Shown here in pieces: positions 25,453 through 34,503 of a stretch of 64,000 nucleotides of DNA. Position 1 is the stretch's first letter; each line of letters opens with the position of its first letter. The translations under genes and the position numbers were made by a program. The DNA lies in NCBI RefSeq assembly GCF_900112345.1, contig NZ_FOLB01000005.1, positions 229,241 to 293,240 on the forward strand. The letters run 5' to 3'. The DNA is from Nocardioides terrae (GTDB lineage: Bacteria > Actinomycetota > Actinomycetes > Propionibacteriales > Nocardioidaceae). Under the pieces are notes generated by a model, which had not been told where the DNA came from, made no database searches, and saw only the letters and a list, made by a program, of their open reading frames with translations.

Positions 25453-26844
25453 TCACATCCGGGCGATCGCCGAGGCGGGGTTCTCGATCGCGTCGGCGAC
25501 CGACCGCATGAAGCCGGCCGCGGTGCCGCCGTCGCAGACCCGGTGGTCGAAGACGAACGACATCTGGGTGATCTTCCGCGGCACGATCTGCCCGTCGACC
25601 ACCCAGGGCCGGTCGATGATCCGGCCGAGACCGAGGATCGCGACCTGGGGATGGTTGATGATGGCCGCGCTGCCGTCCACCCGGAAGCCGCCGTAGTTGT
25701 TCAGGGTGAACGTCCCGGCGGCGAGCTCCTCGGCGGTGGCCCGGCCGGAGCGGGCCCGGGCGGTGACGTCGCGGATCGCGGCGTCCAGGCCGGCCGTGGT
25801 CATCGAGTCCGCGCCGATCACGGCGGGTACGACGAGCCCGCGCTCGCCCTGCACGGCGAGGCCGAGGTTGATCGCGTCGAGCTCGACGATCTCGTCCCGC
25901 TCGACGTCGAGCCGGGAGTTGAGGACGGGGTAGGCCTTGAGGCCGGCGACCACGAATCGGGCGATGTAGGCGAGCAGCCCGGGCCCCGGGTCGTCCGCGG
26001 TGCGCGCCGACTCCCGCAGCTCCCACAGCGCGGTGGCGTCGACGTCGACCCACACGGTCGCCTCGGGGATCTCTGCGCGGCTGCGGGTCAGGGCCGTGGA
26101 CACCGCCTTGCGGAACCCGCTCAGCGGGATGCGGCGCTCGCTTGGAGCAGCCGGGGCCGCCGGTGCGGACGGCGCTGACGGCGCGACCGCAGGCGTCGGC
26201 GCGGCGACGGGTGCGACCGCCGCGGCCGGCCGGGTCTCGGTGATCGCCCGCTCGACGTCGGCCTTCGTGATGATTCCGCGATAGCCGGTCGGCGCGACGC
26301 CGCGCAGGTCGATGCCGTGGTCACGGGCGATCTTGCGGACCAGCGGCGAGATGACGCGGACCGGTCCACGGGTGCCGGGCTCGGCGGCCGGTGTCCTCGC
26401 TTGCTGCGCACCGGCGCGGGGACGGCGGCGGCGGGTGGCCCCGGCATGCGCGGAGGTGCCGTAGCCGATGAGGACGTTGCCCGACCCGGCTCGCTCCTCC
26501 TCGCGGTAGCGCTCGGCATCCGCGTGCGCCGGCTCGACGGCGGGGTCCGCTCCAGCAGCGCCGCGCTCGGGCGCGCCTCCAGTCGCGCCCTCCGTCGCAC
26601 CGACGGTCAGCAGCGGCCTGCCGACGGCCAGGCTCTCGCCCTCCGCGGCGTGCAGCGTCACGACGATGCCGGCGAAGGGTGAGGGGACCTCGACGATCGA
26701 CTTGGCGGTCTCGACCTCGACGATCGTCTCGTCGATCGCGACCTCCTGGCCCTCGGTGACGAACCAGCGGACGATCTCGGCCTCGGTGAGGCCCTCGCCG
26801 AGGTCGGGCAGCAGGAACGTCTGTTCGACGGTGGTCACGCTCAC
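25453..26844 (-). CDS. bkdC: Branched-chain 2-oxo acid dehydrogenase E2 (dihydrolipoyl acyltransferase)
   Basis: 463 residues from GTG (VSVTTVEQTFLLPD) overlapping the E1-beta stop as GTGA, with GGGAGGA upstream. Lipoyl domain with modified Lys in VEVETAKSIVEV near residue 40; Ala/Pro-rich linkers; E3-binding domain (ISPLVRKIARDHGIDLRGV, about residues 160-195); catalytic acyltransferase core with the active-site DHRVCDGG near residue 435 (Cys where Val/Ile is common). It passes the acyl group from E1 to CoA and forms the complex core. It is the last gene of the operon; E3 must be encoded elsewhere. Confidence 0.92.
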   Translation of the reverse strand: MSVTTVEQTFLLPDLGEGLTEAEIVRWFVTEGQEVAIDETIVEVETAKSIVEVPSPFAGIVVTLHAAEGESLAVGRPLLTVGATEGATGGAPERGAAGADPAVEPAHADAERYREEERAGSGNVLIGYGTSAHAGATRRRRPRAGAQQARTPAAEPGTRGPVRVISPLVRKIARDHGIDLRGVAPTGYRGIITKADVERAITETRPAAAVAPVAAPTPAVAPSAPSAPAAPAAPSERRIPLSGFRKAVSTALTRSRAEIPEATVWVDVDATALWELRESARTADDPGPGLLAYIARFVVAGLKAYPVLNSRLDVERDEIVELDAINLGLAVQGERGLVVPAVIGADSMTTAGLDAAIRDVTARARSGRATAEELAAGTFTLNNYGGFRVDGSAAIINHPQVAILGLGRIIDRPWVVDGQIVPRKITQMSFVFDHRVCDGGTAAGFMRSVADAIENPASAIARM

Positions 26845-27845
26845 GAGTCCTCCCACTGGAGGTCGTCGACGGTGTCGAGGATGCGGTCCACCGACGGCAG
26901 CTGGAAGTGCTCCAGCTTCGGCGGGGGGAAGGGGATGTCGAAGCCCGTCACGCGCCGCACCGGGGCGGCGAGCGAGTGGAAGCAGCTCTCGCTGACCCGG
27001 GCGGCGATCTCCGAGGCGACCGACGCGAAGCCGGTCGACTCGGCCACGACGACGGCGCGACCGGTCGAACGGACGGCGGCGAACACCGTCTCGTCGTCGA
27101 AGGGCACCAGCGAGCGCACGTCGACCACCTGGAGGCTGCGGCCCTCACGGGCGGCCGCCTCGGCGGCGTCGAGCGCGATCGGCACCGACGGGCCGTAGGC
27201 GATCAAGGTGGCGTCAGTGCCCTCGCGGCGTACGACGGCCCGGCCGATGCCCGGCTCCTGACCGCGGCCGAGGGCGACCTCGTCCGTGGCCCAGTAGAGC
27301 TTCTTCGGCTCGAGGAAGACGACCGGGTCGGGAGAGGCGATCGCCTCGCGCAGCAGCGAGTAGGCGTCCGACGGGGTGGACGGCGCCAGGACCTGGAGTC
27401 CCGGCGTGTGGACGTAGTAGGCCTCGGAGGAGTCGCAGTGGTGCTCGACGCCGCCGATCCCGCCGGCGTACGGGATCCGGATGACGATCGGGAGACCGAG
27501 CCGCCCGCGGGTGCGGTTGCGCATCTTGGCCACGTGGCTGACGACCTGCTCGAACGCGGGGTAGGCGAAGGCGTCGAACTGCATCTCCACGACCGGGCGC
27601 ATGCCGTTCATGGCGAGGCCGACGGCGAACCCCATGATCCCCGCCTCGGCGAGCGGGGTGTCGAAGCAGCGATCCTCGCCGAACTCCTGCGTGAGCCCGT
27701 CGGTGATGCGGAAGACGCCGCCGAGCGGGCCGACGTCCTCGCCGAACATCAGCACGGTCGGGTCCTCGGCCATGGCGTCGCGCAGTGCCCGGTTGATGGC
27801 CTGCGCCATGGTGAGCTTCTGGTGCTCGACGGTCGCGGCGGTCAT
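26841..27845 (-). CDS. bkdB: Branched-chain 2-oxo acid dehydrogenase E1 beta
   Basis: 334 residues from ATG overlapping the E1-alpha stop (ATGA). The N-terminal half contains FGEDVGPLGGVFRITDGL and TPLAEAGIMGFAVG; the C-terminal transketolase domain has the KLYW and VVDVRSLVPFD regions typical of E1 beta. It pairs with E1 alpha as a heterotetramer and helps transfer the acyl group to the E2 lipoyl arm. Products feed branched fatty-acid primers and Val/Leu/Ile degradation. Confidence 0.93.
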   Translation of the reverse strand: MTAATVEHQKLTMAQAINRALRDAMAEDPTVLMFGEDVGPLGGVFRITDGLTQEFGEDRCFDTPLAEAGIMGFAVGLAMNGMRPVVEMQFDAFAYPAFEQVVSHVAKMRNRTRGRLGLPIVIRIPYAGGIGGVEHHCDSSEAYYVHTPGLQVLAPSTPSDAYSLLREAIASPDPVVFLEPKKLYWATDEVALGRGQEPGIGRAVVRREGTDATLIAYGPSVPIALDAAEAAAREGRSLQVVDVRSLVPFDDETVFAAVRSTGRAVVVAESTGFASVASEIAARVSESCFHSLAAPVRRVTGFDIPFPPPKLEHFQLPSVDRILDTVDDLQWEDS

Positions 27846-28936
27846 CGGCCGACCTCCTCTCGGTCCAGCTCGTCGAGGACGATGTCGAGCTGCGCGCGCA
27901 GCTGCGGGGTCGGCTCGGCGAACACGTGGCGGAACAGGTCCTCGGGGTTCGGCGCGACGTCCTGGTTGAGGGCCACGCGGGTCCGTTGCGCCAGCTCCTC
28001 GGCAGCCTCGGTGAACCCGGCCAGAGTCGCGTCGTCCAGGGCGTCGACGGAGCGGAGGTAGACCTCGAGCCGCGTGAGCGGGTCCTTGGCCTCCCACTCC
28101 TGGACCTCGGCCTGGGAGCGGTAGCGGGTGGCGTCGTCGGCGTTGGTGTGGGCCTGCATGCGGTAGGTGTGCGCCTCGACGAGCTGCGGTCCCTCGCCGG
28201 CGCGGGCCCGAGCGACGGCGGCCCCGAGCACCTGCAGGAGCGCGGCGGCGTCGTTGCCGTCCACGCGCTCCCCCGGGATGCCGTAGCCGATGCCCTTGTG
28301 GGCGATCGATGGCGCAGCGGTCTGGCGGGCCAGCGGCACGGAGATGGCGTACTCGTTGTTCTGCACGAAGAAGACGACCGGGGCGCGGAAGACGGCCGCG
28401 AAGTTGAGCGCCTCGTGGAAGTCGCCCTCGCTGGTGCCGCCGTCACCGCACAGCGCCATCACGACGGTGCTCTCACCCCGCAGCCGGGCGGCGTGGGCGA
28501 CGCCGACCGCGTGCGGGAGCTGGGTGGCGAGCGGCGTGGCCTGCGGGGCGACGTGGTGGATGGTCGGGTCGTAGCCGGAGTGCCAGTCGCCCTGGAGCAG
28601 CGTGAGGACCTCGACGGGGTCGACGCCGCGGGCGACGATCGCTGCGGTGTCGCGGTAGGTCGGGAACAGCCAGTCGCCGTCCTCGAGCACCTGCGCCGCG
28701 ACGACCTGGCAGGCCTCCTGGCCGTGCGAGGACGGGTAGACGGCGAGCCGGCCCTGACGCACGAGCGCGTAGGCCTGGTCGTTGAGCCGGCGCGCGGACA
28801 CCAGGCCCTCGAAGGCGCGCAGCAGCGCGTCCGTCGGCGGCATCTCGCGGCCGTCGGACGCGACCGCCCGTCCCGACGGGTCGATGAGCATCACCGGATC
28901 CTCGGACGGCAGCAGGTGACCTGGCTCACGTGTCAT
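27842..28936 (-). CDS. bkdA: Branched-chain 2-oxo acid dehydrogenase E1 alpha
   Basis: 364 residues from the ATG giving MTREPGHLLPSED; the longer frame upstream lacks support. The thiamine-diphosphate motif runs from GDGGTSEGDFHEALNF to FVQNNEYAIS near residues 200-230, and GNDAAALLQVLGAA and YRMQAHTNADDATRYR are conserved E1-alpha blocks. It decarboxylates 2-oxo acids from Val, Leu and Ile. First gene of the three-gene operon, divergent from the Lrp-type regulator across 131 bp. Confidence 0.93.
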   Translation of the reverse strand: MTREPGHLLPSEDPVMLIDPSGRAVASDGREMPPTDALLRAFEGLVSARRLNDQAYALVRQGRLAVYPSSHGQEACQVVAAQVLEDGDWLFPTYRDTAAIVARGVDPVEVLTLLQGDWHSGYDPTIHHVAPQATPLATQLPHAVGVAHAARLRGESTVVMALCGDGGTSEGDFHEALNFAAVFRAPVVFFVQNNEYAISVPLARQTAAPSIAHKGIGYGIPGERVDGNDAAALLQVLGAAVARARAGEGPQLVEAHTYRMQAHTNADDATRYRSQAEVQEWEAKDPLTRLEVYLRSVDALDDATLAGFTEAAEELAQRTRVALNQDVAPNPEDLFRHVFAEPTPQLRAQLDIVLDELDREEVGR

Positions 28937-29067
28937 GCCAAGATCCTCGTCCTCGTGGCCATTCGTTTCCAGACCACCGCGGAAGCGAAGACGATGTAGC
29001 CTCAGGAGTCGCGTTCGAGGGCAGTCCGTCCAGACCGGGCGCAGGCACACGCGAGAGGGTGAGACAG

Positions 29068-29523
29068 ATGGCCAACGCCGTCGACGGCGTCGACGAACGG
29101 ATCCTCGACCAGCTGCGCAGGGACGGCCGGATGTCGGTCCGCGCCCTGGCCGAGCGCTTGCACATCTCGCGCGCCAACGCCTACGCGCGGATCCAGCGAC
29201 TGACGCAGGACGGCGTCATCCGCGGGTTCCACGCCGACGTCGATCCGGTGGCCAGCGGCCTCGGGACGTCCGCCTATCTCACCCTCAACGTGCGGCAGTC
29301 GGAGTGGCGCAACATCCGCGACCGGCTCCGCGTGCTGCCAGGGGTCGCCCACCTCGCCCTCGTCGGTGGGGAGTTCGACGTGATCCTGCTCGTCCGCGCC
29401 CGTGACAACGCGGACCTGCGGCGCCTGGTGCTGGAGGAGATCCAGGGCATGGAGGGCGTGCTGAGCACTCGCACGCTGCTGGTCTTCGACGAGCCGCAGG
29501 TGGTGTCCGAGCAGCCGGACTAA
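29068..29523 (+). CDS. Lrp/AsnC family regulator, probable BkdR
   Basis: 151 residues from ATG. HTH (DERILDQLRRDGRMSVRALA then LHISRANAYARIQRL) and the RAM ligand-binding domain (VAHLALVGGEFDVILLVRA; EIQGMEGVLSTRT). Divergent placement next to bkd matches known BkdR-type activators responding to branched-chain amino acids; the ligand is inference. Its 3' end overlaps the convergent DeoR gene by 4 bp. Confidence 0.88.
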   Translation: MANAVDGVDERILDQLRRDGRMSVRALAERLHISRANAYARIQRLTQDGVIRGFHADVDPVASGLGTSAYLTLNVRQSEWRNIRDRLRVLPGVAHLALVGGEFDVILLVRARDNADLRRLVLEEIQGMEGVLSTRTLLVFDEPQVVSEQPD

Positions 29524-30320
29524 CCGGCGACGACGACCCGGGGGCCACGCAGCGCCACGAGCTCCTCCAGCGGCCCGGCCGGAGCGCTCGCATCCGTGAC
29601 GATGGCGTGGACGTCGGTCACCGACGCGATCTTCCCCAGCCGGGAGCGGCCGACCTTCGAGCCGTCGGCGATCACCACGACCTCGGACGCCGCCCCGATC
29701 ATGGCCCGCTTGATGTCGGCCTCGGGCAGGTTGACGTTGGTGATGCCGGCGACCGCATCGACGCCGTTGCAGCCGATGAGGGCCAGGTCGGCGTGGATGT
29801 GCTCGAGCAGCAGTCCGCCGAGCGGCGCGACCAGGGAGTGCTGGAGCGGCCGGAGCGTGCCGCCGGTGACGACGACCTGGAGGCGCGGGACCGCGGGCTC
29901 GAGGCTGAGCGCGATGGCGAGCCCGTTCGTGATCACCGTGACGTCGTGGAGGTCCTCGCGACGGAGCAGCTCCCGGGCCACGCAGGCAGCGGTCGTGCCG
30001 ACGTCGAGCAGGACGCTCATGCCCGGGGCGATGAGCCGGACCGCCTCGGCCGCGATCGCTGCCTTGGCGTCCGCGGACTCGGTCTCCGTCTCCTCGAAGG
30101 ACCGCTCCGCGAGGGCCTGCGGGTCGATCGGCATGGCGCCACCTCGGATGCGGCGCACCACGCCGCGCCCGACCAGGCTGTCCAGGTCGGCGCGCACGGT
30201 GACCGAGGAGACGCCGAGGAGGTCGCTGAGCTCGGTGACGCCGATGAAGCCACGGCTCCCCACGAGCGTGGCGATCCGCTCGCGCCGCTCCTCGGCGGGG
30301 TTCTGCTCCGGCTCGACCAC
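29520..30320 (-). CDS. DeoR/GlpR family repressor of galTK
   Basis: 266 residues from GTG (VVEPEQNPAEERRERIA), with GGAAGGA upstream; a TTG start at 30356 is the alternative. The DeoR HTH lies at residues 9-60 (ERIATLVGSRGFIGVTELSD; SVTVRADLDSLVGRGVVRRI; RGGA). The sugar-phosphate sensor domain follows: ETESADAKAAIAAEAVRLI, LDVGTTAACVARELL, VVTGGTLRP and DLALIGCNGVD. The ligand is probably a phosphorylated sugar from galactose breakdown. It diverges from galT with a perfect 18-bp palindrome between them, the likely operator. Confidence 0.88.
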   Translation of the reverse strand: MVEPEQNPAEERRERIATLVGSRGFIGVTELSDLLGVSSVTVRADLDSLVGRGVVRRIRGGAMPIDPQALAERSFEETETESADAKAAIAAEAVRLIAPGMSVLLDVGTTAACVARELLRREDLHDVTVITNGLAIALSLEPAVPRLQVVVTGGTLRPLQHSLVAPLGGLLLEHIHADLALIGCNGVDAVAGITNVNLPEADIKRAMIGAASEVVVIADGSKVGRSRLGKIASVTDVHAIVTDASAPAGPLEELVALRGPRVVVAG

Positions 30321-30359
30321 GCGGGCAGGATTCCTTCCCACCGCTCGTGTTGTCAATCC

Positions 30360-30388
30360 GCAAGCAACTTGCTTTCGATATCGAAAGC
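30360..30388. promoter_or_regulatory. Operator palindromes in the galT/DeoR promoter
   Basis: GCTTTCGATATCGAAAGC (30371-30388) is a perfect 18-bp palindrome; GCAAG-CAA-CTTGC (30360-30372) overlaps its left edge. They sit between a poor -35 (TTGCTT, 30369-30374) and a -10-like TCTAAC (30391-30396), so a bound repressor would block galT. Confidence 0.65.
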
Positions 30389-30400
30389 GCTCTAACCTCC

Positions 30401-31525
30401 GTGGTCGTGCAGACTCCCGCCCGCCGACGTACGACGCGCCGCCTGGCCGACGGCCGCGAGCTGGTCTACTTCGACGATCCCGGAAGCGCCCTGCCCGCCG
30501 AGCGCCTCGAGGACCGCCGCGACCTGCCGCCGCGCCCGGTTACGGCCACCATGCGGCAGGACGTCCTCACCGGTGACTGGATCTCCCACGCGACCGCTCG
30601 CCAGGGCCGCGTCCTGCTGCCGCCCGCCCACCTGGACCCTCTCGCACCCCAGAGCGCCGCGAACCCGTCGGAGATCCCGTCCCCCTACGACGTCGCCGTC
30701 TTCGAGAACCGCTCGCCGTCGTTCGGACCGGGCCTTCCCGACCCGTCGGCGGTTCCGGACCTCTCCGGTATCGCGCTCAACCGCACGGCACCGGCCACGG
30801 GCCGTTGCGAGGTGATCTCCTTCAGCCCGGAGCACGAGGGCTCGTTCGGCTCGGTGTCCGCGACGCGAGCACGCACCGTCATCGAGGCCTGGGCCGACCG
30901 GACCGCGGCCCTGTCGGCACTGCCCGGGATCGCCCAGGTGTTCCCGTTCGAGAACCGGGGAGCGGCCATCGGCGTCACTCTCCACCACCCGCACGGGCAG
31001 ATCTACGCCTACCCCTACGTCACGCCGCGCACCACGCGGCTGCTCGAGGCCATCGACAGCTACGGGCCGACCCTCCTCGCCGACGTGCTGGCCTCCGAGC
31101 GGGCCGGCGAGCGGGTCGTGCTCGCCGGCGAGCACTGGACGGCGTACGTCCCCTTCGCGGCGCGCTGGCCGATCGAGGTGCACCTCATGCCGCACCGGCA
31201 CGTGCCCGACCTGGCCGCCACCAGCGCCGAGGAGCGGGAGGAGCTGGCCGGCCTCTACCTGCGGCTCCTGCGCGGGGTCGACGCGCTCTACGACGACCCG
31301 ACGCCCTACATCGCCGCCTGGCACCAGGCGCCCGTCCACAGCCACCGCGACACCGCACGGCTCACCCTGCAGCTGACCAGCCCGCGACGCGGCGCGGGCA
31401 AGCTGAAGTACCTCGCCGGCAGCGAGGCGGCCATGGGCGCCTGGGTCGGCGACGTCGCTCCCGAGCAGCAGGCCGAGCAGCTGCGCGCGGCGATCGCGCG
31501 CGCCGACCAGGAGGACCCGGCATGA
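30401..31525 (+). CDS. galT: Galactose-1-phosphate uridylyltransferase
   Basis: 374 residues from the GTG at 30401; a second in-frame GTG at 30407 is equally possible. No ribosome site is seen and the candidate -10 lies only 5-10 bases ahead, so the mRNA may be leaderless. The catalytic triad HHPHGQIYAYPYV is near residue 195; the HIT-like fold continues with IEVHLMPHRHVPDL and HQAPVHSHRD. It exchanges UDP between UDP-glucose and galactose-1-phosphate in the Leloir pathway. It overlaps galK as ATGA. Confidence 0.93.
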   Translation: MVVQTPARRRTTRRLADGRELVYFDDPGSALPAERLEDRRDLPPRPVTATMRQDVLTGDWISHATARQGRVLLPPAHLDPLAPQSAANPSEIPSPYDVAVFENRSPSFGPGLPDPSAVPDLSGIALNRTAPATGRCEVISFSPEHEGSFGSVSATRARTVIEAWADRTAALSALPGIAQVFPFENRGAAIGVTLHHPHGQIYAYPYVTPRTTRLLEAIDSYGPTLLADVLASERAGERVVLAGEHWTAYVPFAARWPIEVHLMPHRHVPDLAATSAEEREELAGLYLRLLRGVDALYDDPTPYIAAWHQAPVHSHRDTARLTLQLTSPRRGAGKLKYLAGSEAAMGAWVGDVAPEQQAEQLRAAIARADQEDPA

Positions 31526-32718
31526 CCCTTCCCACGTCCCACGCCTCGGCCGAGCACGCCGTCGACGGGTTCCGGCAGACCTTCGGCCGCGAGCCGGATG
31601 GCGTCTGGTCGGCTCCCGGCCGGGTCAACCTGATCGGCGAGCACACCGACTACAACGACGGCTTCGTGCTCCCCGTCGCCATCGAGCAGCGGACCTGGGT
31701 CGCCGTGGGGCGTCGTGCGGACCGGGTCGCTCGGGTCGCCTCGGCGGCCGCCGACGACGTCGTCGAGCGCCCCGTCGACGCCATCTCCCCCACGTCGGTG
31801 AGCGGCTGGTCGGCGTACCCGCTCGGGACGGCCTGGGCGGTCGAGGAGGTCGCCGCCGAGGACAGCGTCGACGTCTGCGGGTTCGACGCCTACTTCGCCT
31901 CCGACGTGCCGCTCGGTGCCGGGTTGTCGTCGTCGGCCGCCCTGGAGTGCTCGCTGGCCCGGGCGCTCTCGGACCTGTGGCGGCTCGACCTCGACGGCGA
32001 GGAGCTCCTGCGCGCGACCCACCTCGCCGAGAACGTCATCGTCGGCGCGCCAACCGGCATCCTCGACCAGTCGGCCTCGCTCTTCTCGCGTGAGGGGCAC
32101 GCTCTCTTCATCGACTGCCGCAGCACCTCGATGGAGCCGATCCCCTTCGACCCGGCCGGTGCCGGGCTGTCGCTGCTGGTCATCGACACGCGGGTCACCC
32201 ACGCGCACGCCGACGGTGGGTACGCCGCCCGCCGGGCCTCGTGCGAGCAGGCGGCCTCCGCGTTGGGAGTCGCTGCGTTGCGCGATGCCACCCCGGCCGC
32301 CCTGGAGGCCGCCCGCGACCGGCTCGACGAGGTCGTCCACCGTCGTGCCCGGCACATCGTCGCGGAGAACCAGCGCGTCCTGGACACCGTGGCCCTGCTC
32401 CGCACCGAGGGCCCTCGGGCGATCGGTCGGCTGCTGCTCGAGTCGCACGCGTCCATGCGGGACGACTTCGAGATCTCCGTCCCCGAGCTCGACACGGCCG
32501 TCGAGGTGGCGGTCGGGTCCGGAGCGCTCGGCGCGCGGATGACCGGTGGCGGGTTCGGCGGCTCCGCGATCGCGCTGGTCGAGGACGGACTCGTGGCCGA
32601 CGTGGTCGCGGCCGTCACTGACGCCTTCGCCGCCCGCGGCTATGCCCCGCCCGTGACCTTCACGGTCCGCCCGTCGCAGGGTGCTCGACGCGACGAGGGC
32701 GTGCCGGCCGCTCGCTGA
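31522..32718 (+). CDS. galK: Galactokinase
   Basis: 398 residues. The galactokinase signature GRVNLIGEHTDYNDG is near residue 33, the GHMP ATP loop PLGAGLSSSAALE near residue 130 and the C-terminal MTGGGFGGSAIAL near residue 340. It phosphorylates galactose at C1. Second gene of galTK; galE is not in the window. Its last 59 bases overlap the convergent kdgK gene in another frame, an unusually long overlap. Confidence 0.94.
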   Translation: MTLPTSHASAEHAVDGFRQTFGREPDGVWSAPGRVNLIGEHTDYNDGFVLPVAIEQRTWVAVGRRADRVARVASAAADDVVERPVDAISPTSVSGWSAYPLGTAWAVEEVAAEDSVDVCGFDAYFASDVPLGAGLSSSAALECSLARALSDLWRLDLDGEELLRATHLAENVIVGAPTGILDQSASLFSREGHALFIDCRSTSMEPIPFDPAGAGLSLLVIDTRVTHAHADGGYAARRASCEQAASALGVAALRDATPAALEAARDRLDEVVHRRARHIVAENQRVLDTVALLRTEGPRAIGRLLLESHASMRDDFEISVPELDTAVEVAVGSGALGARMTGGGFGGSAIALVEDGLVADVVAAVTDAFAARGYAPPVTFTVRPSQGARRDEGVPAAR

Positions 32719-33637
32719 GCGGACCGCCGAGCGGATCGGTGACCAGGTCGTCCACGGAGTCGCCGACCGTCCGGATCGTCACCGCTGCCCGCTCGTGCCC
32801 GGCGCGCAGGCACTCCGCAGGGGCGACACCGTCGAGCAGCGCCCCGAGGTAGCCGGCCGCGAAGGCGTCCCCGGCCCCGACCACGTCGACGACCTCGACC
32901 TGCAGCGACGGCACGAACCACTCCTCACCGCCCACGAACGCCGTCGCACCGACGTCGCCGTCCTTGACGACGAGCTCGGGGACGTCAGGGAACCGGGCGC
33001 GGACCTGAGCGGCGGTGCCCGTCGACCACAGCGTCTCGGCCTCGTCGCGACCGACGAGGACGAGGTCGGCCCGGCGGGCGAGGTCGGCGAGCACGGTGCC
33101 CGCCTCCGCGACGCCCCAGAGCGCCGGCCGGTGGTTGACGTCGAAGCTCACCAGCACACCGGCCCGGTGCGCGCGCTCCATCAGGGCGACGAGGAACCCC
33201 CGTGCCGACGAGGAGATGGCGGCGGTGATCCCGGAGACGTGCAGGACCGACACCCCGTCGAGGCCGACGGTGCCGGCGTCGTCGAGGGAGAGTCCGGCAG
33301 CCGCGGAGCCCGCCCGGTAGTAGCGCACGCCGTTGCCGGGGTCCTTGACGTAGAGGCCGGTCGGGCGGCCCGCGTCGAGCCCGACCGCTGCGACGTCGAC
33401 GCCGCGTGCCCGGAGCTGCCGGAGGATCCGGCGCCCGAGCGCATCGTCACCCAGCCGGCTGAACCACGCCGCGCGATGTCCGAGTGCGGACAGGTGCGCG
33501 GCGACGTTCGACTCGGCGCCGCCGGCGTCGACGTGGAACAGCTCCGCATCGACCACAGCGCCGGCGGTGGGGGTCACCACCGCCATCGTCTCGCCGACCG
33601 CGAGCAGCCGGCCCGGCCGGAGCTCGTCGCGGTTCAC
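32660..33637 (-). CDS. kdgK: 2-keto-3-deoxygluconate kinase (PfkB family)
   Basis: 325 residues from GTG with GGAGGC upstream. PfkB features: GGAESNVAAHLSALG near residue 40, RYYRAGSAA (a sugar-acid contact seen in KDG kinases), and the ATP/catalytic VVDVVGAGDAFAAGYLG near residue 255. It makes KDPG from KDG, the end product of KduI and KduD next door; KDPG aldolase is not in the window. The last 20 residues (SERPARPRRVEHPATGGP) are an odd tail encoded opposite galK. Last gene of the uronate operon. Confidence 0.87.
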   Translation of the reverse strand: MNRDELRPGRLLAVGETMAVVTPTAGAVVDAELFHVDAGGAESNVAAHLSALGHRAAWFSRLGDDALGRRILRQLRARGVDVAAVGLDAGRPTGLYVKDPGNGVRYYRAGSAAAGLSLDDAGTVGLDGVSVLHVSGITAAISSSARGFLVALMERAHRAGVLVSFDVNHRPALWGVAEAGTVLADLARRADLVLVGRDEAETLWSTGTAAQVRARFPDVPELVVKDGDVGATAFVGGEEWFVPSLQVEVVDVVGAGDAFAAGYLGALLDGVAPAECLRAGHERAAVTIRTVGDSVDDLVTDPLGGPLSERPARPRRVEHPATGGP

Positions 33638-33645
33638 CGTGCCTC

Positions 33646-34473
33646 CTAGCGGAGGTCGGTGACGGGGGCCGCGTCCATGTCGTCGAAGGCCTGGTTCTCC
33701 CCGGCCATCGCCCACACGAACGAGTACGAGGCCGTGCCGACGCCCGAGTGCAGCGACCAGCTCGGCGAGATGATCGCCTGGCGGTCGCCGACGACGAGGT
33801 GCCGGGTCTCCTCCCGCTCGCCGAGCAGGTGGATGACGCGCGCGTCCTCGGGGACGTCGAAGTAGAGGTAGCACTCCGTGCGGCGGTCGTGGGTGTGCGC
33901 GGGCATCGTGTTCCACATCGAGCCCGGGTGCAGCTCCGTGACGCCCATGACGACCTGGCAGGACTTCACGCCGTTCTCGTGGATGTACTGGTTGAGCGTG
34001 CGGCGGTTGGACGTGAGCTGGTCCCCCAGCTCGCGCACGGTGCCCTCCCCCGGCGAGACCAGGGCCGCCGGGTAGGCGGTGTGCGCCGGCGCGGAGAAGA
34101 GGTAGAAGTGCGCGCCCGCGTCGCCCTCGTCGGCGAAGGAGACGTCGCGGATGCCGCGGCCGAGGTAGAGGCAGGCGCCCTTGACCATCTCGTAGTCCAC
34201 GCCGTCGGCGGTGACCGTGCCGGTCCCGCCGACGTTGACGATGCCGACCTCGCGGTGCTCGAGGAAGTGGTCGCTGCGGATCTCCGGGTAGCCCCCGAGC
34301 GAGAGGCTGCCGCCGGCCGGCACGGCGCCGCCCAAGACGATGCGGTCGTGGTGGGTGTAGACCGTCCGGATCTCGCCGGGCGCGAAGAGGTCGGGCACGA
34401 GGTAGTGCGCGCGGAGGTCGGCGGTGGTCATGCCCGGGACCTGGGCGGGGTTGGTGGCGTATCGCTGTTCCAC
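33646..34473 (-). CDS. kduI: 5-dehydro-4-deoxy-D-glucuronate isomerase
   Basis: 275 residues, normal family length. A cupin-like enzyme with zinc ligands in AHTHDRRTECYLYF (His, His, Glu) and SWSLHSGVG (His). It isomerizes the 4-deoxy-5-keto-uronate that forms from unsaturated glucuronate or galacturonate released by GH88/lyases to 3-deoxy-D-glycero-2,5-hexodiulosonate, the KduD substrate. It follows kduD by 30 bases in the leftward operon. Confidence 0.93.
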   Translation of the reverse strand: MEQRYATNPAQVPGMTTADLRAHYLVPDLFAPGEIRTVYTHHDRIVLGGAVPAGGSLSLGGYPEIRSDHFLEHREVGIVNVGGTGTVTADGVDYEMVKGACLYLGRGIRDVSFADEGDAGAHFYLFSAPAHTAYPAALVSPGEGTVRELGDQLTSNRRTLNQYIHENGVKSCQVVMGVTELHPGSMWNTMPAHTHDRRTECYLYFDVPEDARVIHLLGEREETRHLVVGDRQAIISPSWSLHSGVGTASYSFVWAMAGENQAFDDMDAAPVTDLR

Positions 34474-34503
34474 GGAAGGAGGCTCCTGACTGGGGGACGG
34501 TTG

